A stretch of DNA of 64,000 bases, taken from contig JABMCL010000047.1 in assembly GCA_018857735.1 (NCBI GenBank), forward strand, positions 1,625,001-1,689,000, given 5' to 3'. A model generated the notes under the pieces. It made no database searches. It was not told the DNA's origin and worked only from the letters and a program-made list of their open reading frames with translations. The stretch is from Alviniconcha marisindica (Eukaryota > Mollusca > Gastropoda > Provannidae). Shown here in pieces: positions 39,377 through 49,975 of this stretch. A program made the position numbers and the translations under genes. Position 1 is the first letter of the stretch. The number at the start of each line of letters is the position of its first letter.

Positions 39377-39712
39377 CACACACACACAACGCCCCCCAAA
39401 AAAAGAAAAAAAAGAAGAAAAAAAAGAAGAGGAAAAACAAACAAAAACACAAAAACAATAACAAAAACGATAACAAGAACAAACAAGCAAACAACAAAAA
39501 TCCATCACCAACACCACCACCACTAAAAAAAACACACACAACCCCCCCAAAAACAAACAAAAGCAAAACAAAACTAAAAACAAAACAAACAAAAAAGCAA
39601 ATAAGCAACAAAAAACAAACTATCAAACGAACAAAAAAGAAAAACAAACAAAATAAATAAACAACAACAACAACAGCAACAACAACAATAACAACAACAA
39701 CAAAACAAAACC
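39238..39712. repeat. (ACAG)n(ACGC)n(AC)n followed by A-rich AAAC/AAC
   Basis: About 50 bp ACAG, 70 bp ACGC and 25 bp AC, then 300 bp of A/C-rich words. Minus-strand Cys/Val/Phe frames are artefacts. Confidence 0.95.
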
Positions 39713-39803
39713 CACCGCTGATTTTAACAGGACAACACAAGACCTGCGCAAATGCTCAGGGCAAACCCCCTTTTCATGCAATGGACAGACAGATAAACGA
39801 TGA

Positions 39804-39940
39804 TAAATAATAATAATAATGAATACTTAGAGCGCCTAACCTGCACAGGCCCTAAGCCTTACACGTTCTTTACAAGTACATAATGTCAAATTCAATGCAT
39901 ACAACATGAATGCACACACATGAATACACACACACACGCA

Positions 39941-39991
<51 letters not shown>

Positions 39992-40322
39992 CACCAGTCG
40001 CACACCAGGGCTACCAGGGCAATGAGACTAAAGAAAGGGTTTTTAAAAAGAGAAAGGTTTTCAAGGAAGATTTAAAAGAGCTGACTGAGGTAGAATGGCG
40101 GACAGAAACAAGGAGTTGGTTCCAGATAAATGGAGCCTGGTAAGAGAAAGAGCGCTGACCACAGGACCTTGTTCGGAAGGATGGTATTCTGAACACTCGG
40201 GTGTCTGTAGAAGAACGGAGCTGCCGGGAAGGAGTGTAAAGGTGAAGAATGAAAACTGTCTCTATACTTATCCTGTTTGAGTTATTGGTGCCGGAAGATC
40301 GATCACTCCAGCAGACAGACAC
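39804..40322 (-). mobile_element. LINE-D copy: RT C-terminus, (GT)n, then (ATT)n tail
   Basis: The minus-strand frame from 40322 gives LRSSTDTRVFRIPSFRTRS, CGQRSFSYQAPFIWNQL and SVSSFKSSLKTFLF. This is the conserved C-terminal region of CR1-like LINE reverse transcriptases. After it comes a (GT)n tract (39925-39992), then ATTGAATTTGACATTATG, GGGCCTGTGCAGG, GGCGCTCTAAGTATTC and ATT repeats. The same order occurs at 49204-49860, so the microsatellite belongs to the element. The copy is severely 5' truncated and lacks the catalytic core. Confidence 0.8.
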
Positions 40323-40429
40323 TCCAGCAACAATAACTGAAACAGGATCAGTGGACAGTGTGCTCTGAATAGGTTTTATGTTGTCCTATTAAAATCAGCT
40401 AGACTTTAATCAAGTGCTTATTTTTATTT

Positions 40430-40672
40430 TTCTCTGTTGGAGAAAAGGCGGTCTCCTTGGACAAACCATGCTTTGAGAAGTTATAGCTCCTTGAAGGAAA
40501 TGTTTCCGTTTAGTGCTTCTGTGCTAATTATATCACACTCCATCAGCTAACAGTGTCTCCATTTTCTTAACTTTGTATTCACCAATAACTTAGCGAGGAC
40601 TAGCTGTTAGACAATTTTCACTGAACCAAAACTACAATTCTTGTAAAATAAAGTTTTCCAGTTCGAGTTCGA
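40430..40672 (+). mobile_element. LINE-E 3' end
   Basis: AACTTAGCGAGGACTAG, AACTACAATTC, TTGTAAAATAAAG and GTTCGAGTTCGAG in order, with no (CT)n tail in this copy. Confidence 0.65.
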
Positions 40673-40894
40673 GTCCCTGTACTGTCACGAGGTGACACTG
40701 TGCGCATAAGAATCCAAGAACTAACTCACTTTTTGTGCCGTACTACTTCTCTCTTTAAAGGGGAACCGAGCTCCCGAGGTCGGAAATAGACCAGAGCGTG
40801 TAGAAAATGTGGAAATGTTTGCATTTTCAGGCTTCGTGTGGTTGATCTATCAATATTTATGCCGCAGTCAAAATCCTGCGCTTCGAATGCGAGC

Positions 40895-41200
40895 TCTTCG
40901 GGGCGCAGCAGCTATATTGATCAAAGCACATAAAAGATTCAAAAGAACGCTTATTTATTATGACATAGACAACACGATGCAAATTTTCCGGGAAATCCCC
41001 TTCTTCTGGCCACAAAACCACACTTACTACTTAAAAAACAGTGAAACGGTTGAAAACAATGAAAAATGATATGAGAGTTGAAGTAAGTTATCTTTTGTTG
41101 TTGTTTGCCCGAAGAATGTTGGCATGATAATGACGTGTAATAGGTATGATGTACTGAATATTATGTGACGTAAAAAGTTTATGTGATGTTTTATCGCAAG
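40895..41200 (+). mobile_element. Element G copy with one internal unit
   Basis: AAAGCACATAAAAGATTCAA, GCTTATTTATTATGACA, GCAAATTTTCCGGG, AAACGGTTGAAAA, ATGTTGGCATGATAATGACG and ATGTGACGTAAAAA match 60005-60560 in the same order. Here only one short version of the region expanded at 60165-60495 is present. No coding sequence. Confidence 0.6.
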
Positions 41201-41587
41201 CAGCTATATTGGTTCGCTCTTTGCCAATGAAGATCAGAGAAAGGTAGGCTTTTGTGACGTCGGAAACACAGAGGCCGTACGCAGGTAAACTGATATGCCG
41301 CAGCGCTATAATGCAAATTAAGCCTTCTGTTGTTTTCACAAGCGAAGCAAGATCGAGAAATGTTTCTTCAATCTCAATAGCCAGACTGTTCTTCGAAAGA
41401 TCGAAAGACACGGTCAGAAGTGGCTTTAACTGATAACGTGAAGACTGGATCAGTTCCAGGGGAAGTCAGCAAGTAGTTGTGGAAGCGGGCTGGAAGCGTG
41501 AAGATCATTTCGTGTCCGCCAGTTTCAATCAGATCAACAGCACCCTTGTGAGCAATTTGTGTCCTCCAAACTTGAAATTACCACGCT

Positions 41588-41588
<1 letters not shown>
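41201..41588. other. Unique sequence, no gene seen
   Basis: A minus-strand frame of 107 codons (41088-41411) overlaps element G and shows no domain. Confidence 0.35.
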
Positions 41589-41589
<1 letters not shown>

Positions 41590-41647
<58 letters not shown>

Positions 41648-41760
41648 TCTCTCCTCTCTGTCTCTCTCTGTCTCTGTCTGTCTGTCTGTCTGCCTGCCTG
41701 CCTGCCTGCCTGCCTGTCTGTCTGTCTGTCTATCTGCCTGTCTATCTGTCTGTCTCTCTC
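41590..41760. repeat. (GT)n(CT)n(TCTG)n(CCTG)n compound array
   Basis: GT about 56 bp, then CT, TCTG, CTGC and TCTA words. Confidence 0.95.
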
Positions 41761-41761
41761 T

Positions 41762-41791
41762 ACAAAAACGTGTTGCATATTATATATTATA

Positions 41792-41850
<59 letters not shown>

Positions 41851-41862
41851 ACACGTTTTTGT
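41762..41862. repeat. Hairpin: 19-bp perfect arms around (TA)n
   Basis: ACAAAAACGTGTTGCATAT at 41762-41780 and its exact complement at 41844-41862, enclosing AT-only sequence. Strong cruciform potential. Confidence 0.95.
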
Positions 41863-42087
41863 TATCTGACACAGTGGCGATGTCGATCAAGCACTGGTAG
41901 TTACATAATTATATACACTGTGCCCGAGTCACTCTTTGAAACGGTTTCAGATTCCCATTCCTTTTCACTCTCAGTTTAAGAAGCCTGCCTCAACTCGGCT
42001 TCTTCCGTGTACCCAGGCTTAAAGTTGTAGGGCATTAAACCAAAATCAGTGTTGCATCTACGTACGTTCAAGCTGCTTGGTGGCATA

Positions 42088-42110
42088 TCTATCTATCTAT
42101 CTATCTATGT
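42088..42110. repeat. (ATCT)n
   Basis: Five to six units. Confidence 0.85.
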
Positions 42111-42224
42111 AAAATCACAGCTGGCAGCCTCCGTTGTTCCGTCCTTCAGTTAATGCTTTGTGTCATATCGCACCTCTCTTTAGCTACCTGTAATGTTTCA
42201 GTTTTCTTCGCTTTTACGTGGGTG

Positions 42225-42700
42225 TTATATCACCCCCGTTTCAGTCTTTAACCAACACTGAATGTCTTCTACGTGAGTGTTATATTAACCCCCGTTTCAG
42301 TCTTTAACCAACACTGAATGTCTTCTACGTGAGTGTTATATTAACTCCGTTTCAGTCTTTAACCAACACTGAATGTCTTCTACGTGAGTGTTATATTAAC
42401 CCCGTTTCAGTCTTTAACCAACACTGAATGTCTTCTACGTGAGTGTTATATTAACCCCGTTTCAGTCTTTAACCAACACTGAATGTCTTCTACGTGAGTG
42501 TTTTATCACCACCGTTTCAGTCTTTAACCAACACAGAATGTCTTCTACGTGAGTGTTATATTAACACCGTCTCAGTCTTTAACCAACACTGAATGTCTTC
42601 TACGTGAGTGTTATATCACCCCCGTTTCAGTTTTAACCAACACTGAATGTCTTCTACGTGAGTATTATACACCCCCGTCTCAGTCTTTAACCAGCAAGGA
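42225..42700 (+). repeat. Minisatellite, 55-56 bp unit, about 8-9 copies
   Basis: Unit parts: CGTTTCAGTCTTTAACCAAC, ACTGAATGTCTTCTACGTGA and GTGTTATATTAACCC. The units are very alike, with TATATTA/TATATCA variants. Confidence 0.95.
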
Positions 42701-43575
42701 ACACCTTTTTTTTCTGGACTGTTTGTGTTTGACAATTACCCTCCTCTCATAAGTTAACTCGTTGGACTTTAGTTATTGTAATTATCTGTAGACTCCTGAC
42801 ACCCTCCCTCTATTTAGCCAGCGAGGCAGCAGCCAATGCTCTCAGTGTCCTCCACTGGACTGTGAGTGTCCCGTTGTCATACCAGTCTCCCTCGGGTGCC
42901 TGTAGTCCGCTGTAGGAGTGTTTGTGGCCGGAGGTCGGTTCCATTTGTCTTCCACTCGGCCCGTCTCTACGGGACGCTGCTTGCGTGTAGTGTGTTCTCA
43001 TCAGCTCGGCTTTCCGCCTGATGGACACTCTCCAGAGTGCTCTCCAAACACAATTGCTCTGCTGCAGCGTCCATGTCCCTCCGTTCCCCCCCCCCCCCCC
43101 TTCCCTCCTCCCCCCCCCCCCCCCCCCCAACTTTCGTGAGCTTTGCAGTCTGTGATTTTGTTTTTATGTCCTGTTGGGCAATGCGCGTTTTCTCGCGGAG
43201 CTATCATCAGGGAGAAGCGGTCTTCAGTTAATGGAGCTGCTCAGTGGCCACATTCAGTTGCTGATCGCCTCGCTTATTACTCCTGTGTGCCGTGGGGATC
43301 CGGCGTTTTTTTAAATGATTTGTGTGGCTTGTTCCGCGTCTGGCATTGATTGCTGTAATGATACCGACAGTCGGTTCTTAATGACACGGTTTTGTTCAGC
43401 TGAAGGACGGTCCCAGTCAACTTTCCTCCAATGCAACATGTATGTATGCTTGCGTCTTTCTGATAGTTTAGTCGGCGGAATGACTTCGGCGATTGAGTTA
43501 AAGCCAGTCATGATTCATTGCCCAGCCATGCTTCAGAGCTGTTACGTTAACTGGTTATATTAGAACCAAAACAAC
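42701..43575. other. Unique sequence with a poly-C stretch
   Basis: C runs at about 43087-43128 broken by TTCCCTCCT. Short overlapping antisense frames only; no domain. Confidence 0.4.
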
Positions 43576-43576
43576 A

Positions 43577-43664
43577 ACAAACACACACACGCACAAACAC
43601 ACACACACACCACACCACACTACACCACACCACACCACACCACACCACACCACACCACACCACA

Positions 43665-43748
<84 letters not shown>

Positions 43749-43801
43749 CACACACACACACACACCACTCCACACCACACCACACATACACTCACAGAGC
43801 A

Positions 43802-43866
<65 letters not shown>

Positions 43867-43885
43867 CACACACACAACCACACAC
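43577..43885. repeat. (AC)n with (ACACC)n pentamer block
   Basis: ACACC pentamers at about 43610-43670, then about 75 bp AC, slips, and a second AC block. Confidence 0.95.
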
Positions 43886-44114
43886 GAGACACTAGGCTTG
43901 TTACCCTCAGTTAAAAGACGAGACACTAGGCTTGTTACCCTCAGATAAAAGACGAGACACTAGGCTTGCTACCCTCAGTTAAAAGACGAGACACAAGGCT
44001 TGTTACCCTCACTTAAAAGACGAGACACTAGGCTTGTTACCTTCAGTTAAAAGACGAGACACTAGGCTTGCTACCCTCAGATAAAAGACGAGACACTAGG
44101 CTTGCTACCCTCAG
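43886..44114 (+). repeat. Minisatellite, 34-bp unit, about 7 copies
   Basis: Unit: GACGAGACACTAGGCTTG, then TTACCCTCAGTTAAAA. The last unit stops at CCTCAGTTAA and resumes as TTAAAAGACG after the MITE at 44115-44344. Confidence 0.95.
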
Positions 44115-44344
44115 TTAACCCTTTCACTGCCATGGTGTCCTTGAAAACAACCAATAGAAGTAGGAAATTTGAAATCAGTAAACCTTTTTGTGTGTTTTTC
44201 GCATTAGCATGTGAAAGGATTTTCATCAAAACCCACCCTATTGAAATTAGATTCGTTATAGGACCGAGAAATATACTGTTTTGAGGCGCGTATGTGCACT
44301 TTTTAGCTCGGAAATTTTACATGCTGGGGTAGTGAAGGGGTTAA
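44115..44344 (+). mobile_element. piggyBac-like MITE in a minisatellite, exact TTAA duplication
   Basis: TTAA at 44115-44118 and 44341-44344 flank a 222-bp element with ends CCCTTTCACTGCC and GGGTAGTGAAGGGG. The host array unit reads CTCAGTTAAAAGACG, so the target TTAA is known and duplicated exactly. Interior matches the other three copies (TTATAGGACCG, GCTCGGAAATTTTACA). Confidence 0.93.
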
Positions 44345-44820
44345 AAGACGAAAGACTACGAGGGCTCGATCGCCACCCCGTGGGCCGCTAGCTGGGAACA
44401 GGAAGGTGGAGCTGGGGTCTCACGAAGTGAGTTGGACAGTCGTTTGCTACAGTTGTTCTTAAGAGTTGGTTTTCTGGACACTCAGTTGTTCTCAACAGTT
44501 GGGTTTCTGGACACTCAGTTGTTCGCAACAGTTGGGTTTCTGGACACTGCCTTGTGACTTTGTTCCTCACAACTGTCGAAAGAGAAAATTTCAAAGTACG
44601 TAAGTAGCTTTTCATTGGCCAGCTCCCCACCACCTTAACATCTGCTGGTCTGGTGGTGGCGGTCTTGCTTTGCTTTTGCGGGTCGAGTTACTGGGACGAG
44701 ACATAGGTACCCACTCTCCCCGTCCCTTAAACCGTATGCGTTTTTTGTGGACGTTGAGCCTATCATTGCTTCCTTTCCTCACCATTTTCAGACAAGACGA
44801 GATAGGGAGCGGTGGAGGGA
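44345..44820. other. Unique sequence with a short direct repeat
   Basis: TTTCTGGACACTCAGTTGTT and CAACAGTTGGGT words repeat two or three times at 44460-44550 with a period of about 44 bp. No gene. Confidence 0.5.
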
Positions 44821-44823
44821 AGT

Positions 44824-44876
44824 GGGGGGGGGGGGGGGGGGGGGAGGGGGGGGGAGTGGGGGGAGGGGGGGGGGGG
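44824..44876. repeat. Poly-G tract
   Basis: About 50 nt almost all G; strong quadruplex potential, and length likely unreliable. Confidence 0.9.
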
Positions 44877-44884
44877 TCCGCCTA

Positions 44885-45216
44885 ACCGACATTTGATACA
44901 GCAACCTCACCGTCACGAGTATGTTTTGTACTGATTAACCGTCTCCCCCTCTCTCAAACACAGATACATAGACACAGACAGACAGACGCACGCACGCACG
45001 CACGCACACGCACGCACGCACGCACACACACACTCTCTCTCTCTCTCAAGCACACTACCGTGATCGAAGCCATATACTCTTTTGCTTAAGATCCATAAAA
45101 ACGTAACCTTTATAACCGACATTTGATACAGCAACCTCACCGTCACGAGTATGTTTTGTACTGATTAACCGTCTCCCCCTCTCTCAAACACAGATACATA
45201 GACACAGACAGACAGA

Positions 45217-45248
<32 letters not shown>

Positions 45249-45350
45249 CACGCACGCACGCACGCACACACACTCTCTCTCTCTCAAGCACACTACCGTG
45301 ATCGAAGCCATATACTCTTTTGCTTAAGATCCATAAAAACGTAACCTTTA
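44885..45350 (+). repeat. Recent tandem duplication, two units of about 230 bp
   Basis: Units 44885-45112 and 45115-45350 are almost identical (ACCGACATTTGATACAGC, GTCTCCCCCTCTCTCAAAC, ATCCATAAAAACGTAACC). They differ mainly in the number of CACG and CT repeats inside. Confidence 0.93.
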
Positions 45351-45454
45351 TTTCCGCCTCGCAAATTAATCATGTACAGTCGCTTCGGCCTCAGTCATAT
45401 AATACACATATCCTTCCTTTCCCTCAGAATCAACAAACAAGTGAATTAATTAGC

Positions 45455-46075
45455 ATTGGAAAGACGTCACACAAACACAACAAACATGATTCGCCTGCGG
45501 TAACTCTCACCTGGCATGCGGGTAAATACAAGGTACACAAACTCCACCAGAGGTACATCCTTTTCTTTCCCCGAGATATGGAGAGATATTAAAAAGAAGC
45601 TCATACAGCGATTCTGTTTTTTAGGCACTCGTCCTTCAGTCGCTAAGTGTATGGCCACAGACGAGGCAGGACAACCCACATCAATTCTTCCGGCTTTTTT
45701 GTGTTGCAACCCGTGGATCACTCCACTAGAGGTACATCGTTTTCATTTCCTCAGATGTGGAGAGAAAGCTGAATCTCATACATCGACTCTATTTCTTTGG
45801 CACTCGTCCTTCAATCTCAAAGTGTATGGCCACAGACGCCGCAGGACAACCCAGATCAGTTCTTCCGGCTTTTTTGTTTGCAACAGGTGAATCACTGCAC
45901 CAGAGGTACATCGTTTTTTTCCCCTCAGATATGGGGAAAAAGCTCAGTCTCATACTTTGATTCTGTTTCTTTGGCACTCGTCCGTCAGTTGCAAAATGTA
46001 TAGCCACAGTCGCCGCAGGACAACTCCGATCGCTTCTTCCGGTGTTTTTGTGCGTGTACAACAGGTGAATCCATC
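45455..46075 (+). repeat. R element plus three tandem units of about 175 bp
   Basis: R at 45455-45540 (CGGTAACTCTCACCTGGCAT, GTAAATACAAGGTAC). It is followed by units starting CAGAGGTACATC near 45549, 45728 and 45901. Each has TTTGGCACTCGTCC, GTATGGCCACAGACG, GGACAACCC and CTTCCGGCTTTTTTG. Frames of 120-130 codons across it are repeat-derived. Confidence 0.8.
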
Positions 46076-46369
46076 CCTTGCACTTCGCCCCCAAGACGGT
46101 AGGCCTAGATCGGCTCACCGACGAGCCAAGCTCTAGCTGGCACCGGCTCAGCCTTTTCGTCTGCTCGCGTCCTGTATGTAACAAGCCGTTGACATGGACG
46201 ACCTCTGAGTAATCACCATTTTGTTCAGGGGGCCGAAGCGACGTTTTTCTTCGTCTTCTTTGCTCAGATTCTGTGTCAACATTAATGTCCTGTCATCTCC
46301 GCGATGTCTGAGCGTCTGCGGGCGAAAGAGGAGGGATCGTCGGTCTCTGGGGAAGACGAGAGGGATGGG

Positions 46370-46740
46370 GCAGGGGGGAGGGGAGGGGGGGGGGGCAGAG
46401 GGACAGGGGGCGGGGTGGTGGGGGTGGTGGTGGCGATCTAGGACAGAAGGAGGGGGGTGATCTAGGACGGGAGAAGATTTGGGGCTAGGCAAGTTCGGTC
46501 GTGAGATGAAGAGGATTGTGAAACAGTGGAGTGTATTTCGGGAAGCTTGCGGTAAAAATAACTCTTGTCTTTTTGGTTCGTTTTCGTCGGACCTGGTGTA
46601 CACGGAGGTGGAAGAGCCAGCGGAGTACCTCGCAGACATGATGCTGATGCGGTGCAGACAGGAAAATAGACTCAAAGTAAATTAAGCGAACAAAAAACAT
46701 AAAAACTAAAAAAGACTCCCCCCCCCCCCCCCCCCCCACC
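46370..46740. repeat. G-rich tract and poly-C run
   Basis: GGGGAGGGG/GGTGG sequence at about 46370-46460 and a C run at about 46717-46737. The minus-strand frame 46148-46675 spans it and shows Pro-rich low complexity. Confidence 0.75.
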
Positions 46741-47435
46741 CCTACAATTCCCCACCCCTCCGCCCACCCACCACCCAGGAACGTTGTGAGGAGAAAATAG
46801 GCAGACTAATAATTTACGGGCTCTTTAGTTTTCTTGGGCGTTGTTTACGAGTCTTGAAATAATTTTGGAACGACAGAGAGGATTGGCAGATTTTCAGCTT
46901 CCGCGAGGTCAGGATGTAAAAAAAGTCTGTAAATTCCAAGTTAAGACAGAATGGAAAAAACCGACTGCACGTGTAGTCTTCTTTGTTCTTCCTTACTAGC
47001 CGTGGGGGACCGCGGACGCAGAAATTGAGACTCTAACCTGTGATTAGAACCCAGAGGTTCTCTCTTTGAAGCCTGGAGTAGTGAAGAGTAAAGTCTTTCA
47101 TGCTTCACATTGCGCCAGGAATTGTGTCGTACTCGTTCCCATCTTTCAGCTTCATTGCTCCACAGTCGTCTCTCCGTTGTTTCACCGCGTTGCGTGTTTA
47201 CGCAGTTTCTTGTCTGGACCCGGGGAACAAAATTAATTATATCACCCTCCCTGGTCGTCGTCGAAAGCGACTGATGCAGGTTCCTGTGCTGAGAACCCAC
47301 AGAATAAATATAAGTATAGATTTGTGATTTGATAAATAACAATTGTGTTTTAACCGTGCATGCTAAAGTTGTGACAATCTGAAACAGAACGAGGCCCAAA
47401 GCACCCCGTGCAGATTCAATAATCAAGGGAGTAAC
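46741..47435. other. Unique sequence; long minus frame not recognised
   Basis: A 192-codon minus-strand frame (46941-47519) has no domain I recognise. Its start lies in the R repeat, so it is probably fortuitous. Confidence 0.3.
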
Positions 47436-47550
47436 TATGATTAGCGTCGGAAGGAAGGCGCAGCAACAAAGACCCGGGTCGCCTACAATGTCTATCAACT
47501 GGCATGCAAGTAAATACAAGGTACATAAACTACACTAGAAGTACATCCCG
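47436..47550 (+). repeat. R element copy
   Basis: GCGTCGGAAGGAAG, CAACTGGCATGCAAGTAAAT and ACAAGGTACATAAACT match R at 45455 and 49868. Confidence 0.65.
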
Positions 47551-47624
47551 ACGGGGCTAAAAGTGGATGTTGCCGGATTGGACATTGCCCATCCTCCATA
47601 TGTATGTCATTGATATTGATAGGG

Positions 47625-47775
47625 TCTGAGATGCTGCTTCTTCTTCATCTTCTTCAGTGTTGCTTTTTACGCCCACAGATACCATAGGGACTATTAGGGA
47701 TGGGGGCCCCAGGTGTACCTCATCTTTTACACAGCAGCTGAGCTCTGAAATGTGCTGCTTTAGTAAGTCTGTAAA
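47625..47775 (-). mobile_element. Old, diverged SINE1-related copy
   Basis: Minus strand: TTCAGAGCTCAGCTGCTGTG, CCCTAATAGTCCCTATGG and TATCTGTGGGCG align in order with SINE1. The tail is (GAAGAAGAT)n. Confidence 0.5.
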
Positions 47776-47840
47776 CATGGTGCTTTACCTCCACAGTAAC
47801 CATAAGGCTTATTAGGGACGGGGAAAGCGGAGGGGGTCGG
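47776..47840 (-). mobile_element. SINE2 3' module fragment
   Basis: The plus strand GTAAACATGGTGCTTTACC and AAGGCTTATTAGGGACGGGG match the SINE2 end at 9270-9320. The following 83-codon frame (47847-48098, +) is unrecognised. Confidence 0.5.
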
Positions 47841-48175
47841 GAAGAGATGAATAGCTCGTCCGCGCGCTCCGACCCGCAAAGACCGAAGAGACCGTCAGCC
47901 ACCGCCAGAACAACAACTGATGGTAAGGAGTTGGGGACCCCGCCAGTGGAAAGCAATTTGTGTACTTCGCTAATTGCTGTTTCCACAGCTGTGCAGAGCA
48001 AAGTCACAAAGACAGTGTGCGAAAAGCAAATGTTGAAACCTGAAGCAAAAGATAGTCCAACTCTCGATGAGAGCCCAGTTCCACCTTCCTCCTCCTGATC
48101 TCGTCTGGGCTCTGTGTGCTACTTCGCTTGGTGTCCCCCTTAAATATAGACTCCTTCTCTACACAACCTCGATTG

Positions 48176-48486
48176 TGAGCCGGTTTGGCCTAGAAGTACT
48201 GGCTGGTAAGCAGAAGGACCTCGGTTCGATTCCGCTTCGGCTCTCCTCTCTCTTCAAAAGTTGTGGTCTGTAGACACTGTCTTGTGACTTTGGCCCTCGC
48301 TACTAATGAAACATTAAAATGGCTGTCATCGCTGACCATCTTAATGCAGAAGTCATTCTAATGGTGACAGCGTAGAGTAATTGTCTCCCTCTTCCCACAC
48401 CTCCTGGGATCTCGGTCCCTGCCAGTATTCTTCGGAGACAACTCGGCGTTAAACACTCAAACAAGTTTAACCAAACCAACCAACCA
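48176..48486 (+). mobile_element. SINE2, best copy, with tRNA-like head
   Basis: Box A region TGGCCTAGAAGTACTGG near 48187 and box B GGTTCGATTCC at 48223-48233 lie about 35 bp apart, as in tRNA genes. The body has CACTGTCTTGTGACTTTGGC, AAACATTAAAATGGCTGTCA and GGATCTCGGTCCCTGCCAG, with an AACC-type tail. The cloverleaf does not close, so this is a SINE, not a tRNA gene. Confidence 0.8.
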
Positions 48487-48490
48487 CAAA

Positions 48491-48945
48491 CTCCGGGGAT
48501 TCAGCTGTTGCCAGTATTTCTTTCGAGATAGCATGGTGTTCAAACTCCAAGCTCTTGTTTACGAATCCTTTCTCCAACCACAGCCATAACTGGTTATGCC
48601 ATAGGTTTCCGAAAACTGTCCTCTAATTGAGTTTTTCGTTGGTGCTCTAATAGCAGTAAGGTTGAAATAGACAAATCGAATTATATCAGGCGTTTTTTGT
48701 TTTAAAAATAACCGTCGGCATTGCTTACGCCATTACAAGCATCACCAAAATCGTTTGAATCGAGATTGAGCTCATTTGTTTTACCCGTGGCGGACGTGCC
48801 TCGTGTTTACGTGCGTGCTTTGAGGCTACGTCATTTTCACAGTCTTGTTAGTACCCGAACCTTTCGGAGGGCGCTGACACACGCAGAGATAAAGAGTGCC
48901 CCTTTCAATGGCGTGACCATAAGGTGCAAGAAAGCGATGCTTGGA
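48491..48945 (+). mobile_element. E1 MITE copy
   Basis: AAACTCCAAGCTCTTGTTTA at the start, TTTACGTGCGTGCTTTGAGG in the middle, CTTTCGGAGGGCGCTGACAC and GCGATGCTTGGAG at the end; about 410-450 bp. Confidence 0.65.
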
Positions 48946-48956
48946 GATAGTGTGGC

Positions 48957-49142
48957 ATTAAACAGCGTGCCACATTAAACAGCGCGCCAAGTTAAACAGT
49001 GTGCCACGTTAAACAGCGTGCCAAGTTAAACAGCGTGCCACGTTAAACAGCGTGCCAAGTTAAACAGCGTGCCACGTTAAACAGTGTGCCATGTTAAACA
49101 GCTTGCCAAGTTAAACAGCGTGACAAGTTAAACAGAATGCCA
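48957..49142 (+). repeat. Minisatellite, 17-bp unit, about 11 copies
   Basis: GTGCCACGTTAAACAGC alternates with GTGCCAAGTTAAACAGC, giving a 34-bp higher-order pattern. Confidence 0.95.
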
Positions 49143-49203
49143 CGAACCCTTCCCACTGCGGCTGGTTGTAGTTCTCAGTGGGGTACTGCGGACACGGAGA
49201 CTA

Positions 49204-49314
49204 AAATAATAATAGTAATAATAATAATAATAATAATGGGTACTTAGAGCACTTACCCGCACAGGCACTTACACATTCTTTAAACGTACATGTTTTCAAG
49301 ATTCAGTGCATAGA

Positions 49315-49359
<45 letters not shown>

Positions 49360-49476
49360 ACGCACGCACGCACTCGCAGACATACACACACACACACACG
49401 TAGGCACGCACGCACACGCACACATGCACGCACACACACACACGCACACGCACACACACACACACACACACTTACA

Positions 49477-49530
<54 letters not shown>

Positions 49531-49860
49531 CCCCCCCACCCCCCCAACAACATACACGTGCACACACACAACCCCCCCCACTTCCTCCCCCACCCCCACC
49601 CCACACGCACACACACACATAGTCGTATATCAGGGCAGTGGGTTGAAGAAAAGGTTTTTGAAAAGAGAAAGGTTTTCAAGGAAGATTTAAGAGAACTGAC
49701 AGAATTAGAATGACAGACAGAAGCACGGTGTTGGTTCCAGATAGCTGGAGCATGGTAAGAGAAAGAGCGCTGACCACAGGACTTTGTTCGGAAGGATGGT
49801 AAACACTCGGGTGTTGGGAGCCCAGAACTATCAAAGCTTCCTCCTGTGAAATCTACAAAC
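49204..49860 (-). mobile_element. LINE-D copy with about 300 bp of internal (GT)n
   Basis: The minus-strand frame begins near 49860 (SGLPTPECLPSFRTKS, CGQRSFSYHAPAIWNQ, NSVSSLKSSLKTFLFSK). It then enters a long GT/GTGC/CC array (49318-49620), and finishes with TTGAAAACATGTACG, GCACTTACCCGCACAGG (complement) and (ATT)n at 49204-49238. The architecture is the same as 39804-40322. Dead 5'-truncated copy. Confidence 0.8.
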
Positions 49861-49867
49861 AAGGGTG

Positions 49868-49975
49868 TTAATGAGCGCCGGAAAGACGTCACACACACAC
49901 AACAACAAAGGCCTGAGTTGCCTGCGGTAACTCTCACCTGGCATGCACGTAAATACAAGGTAAATTAACTCCGCC
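49868..49975 (+). repeat. R element copy
   Basis: GCGCCGGAAAGACGTCACAC, CGGTAACTCTCACCTGGCAT and GTAAATACAAGGTAAA, as at 45455. Confidence 0.7.

Noticed and set aside
43605..43670. Telomere-like repeat
   Set aside because: ACACC pentamers are not TTAGGG-type and lie within an AC array.
43886..44114. CRISPR-like direct repeats
   Set aside because: 34-bp units abut without spacers; plain minisatellite.
46941..47519. 192-codon minus frame as a gene
   Set aside because: The start lies in the R repeat, the remainder has no domain and no conserved copy.
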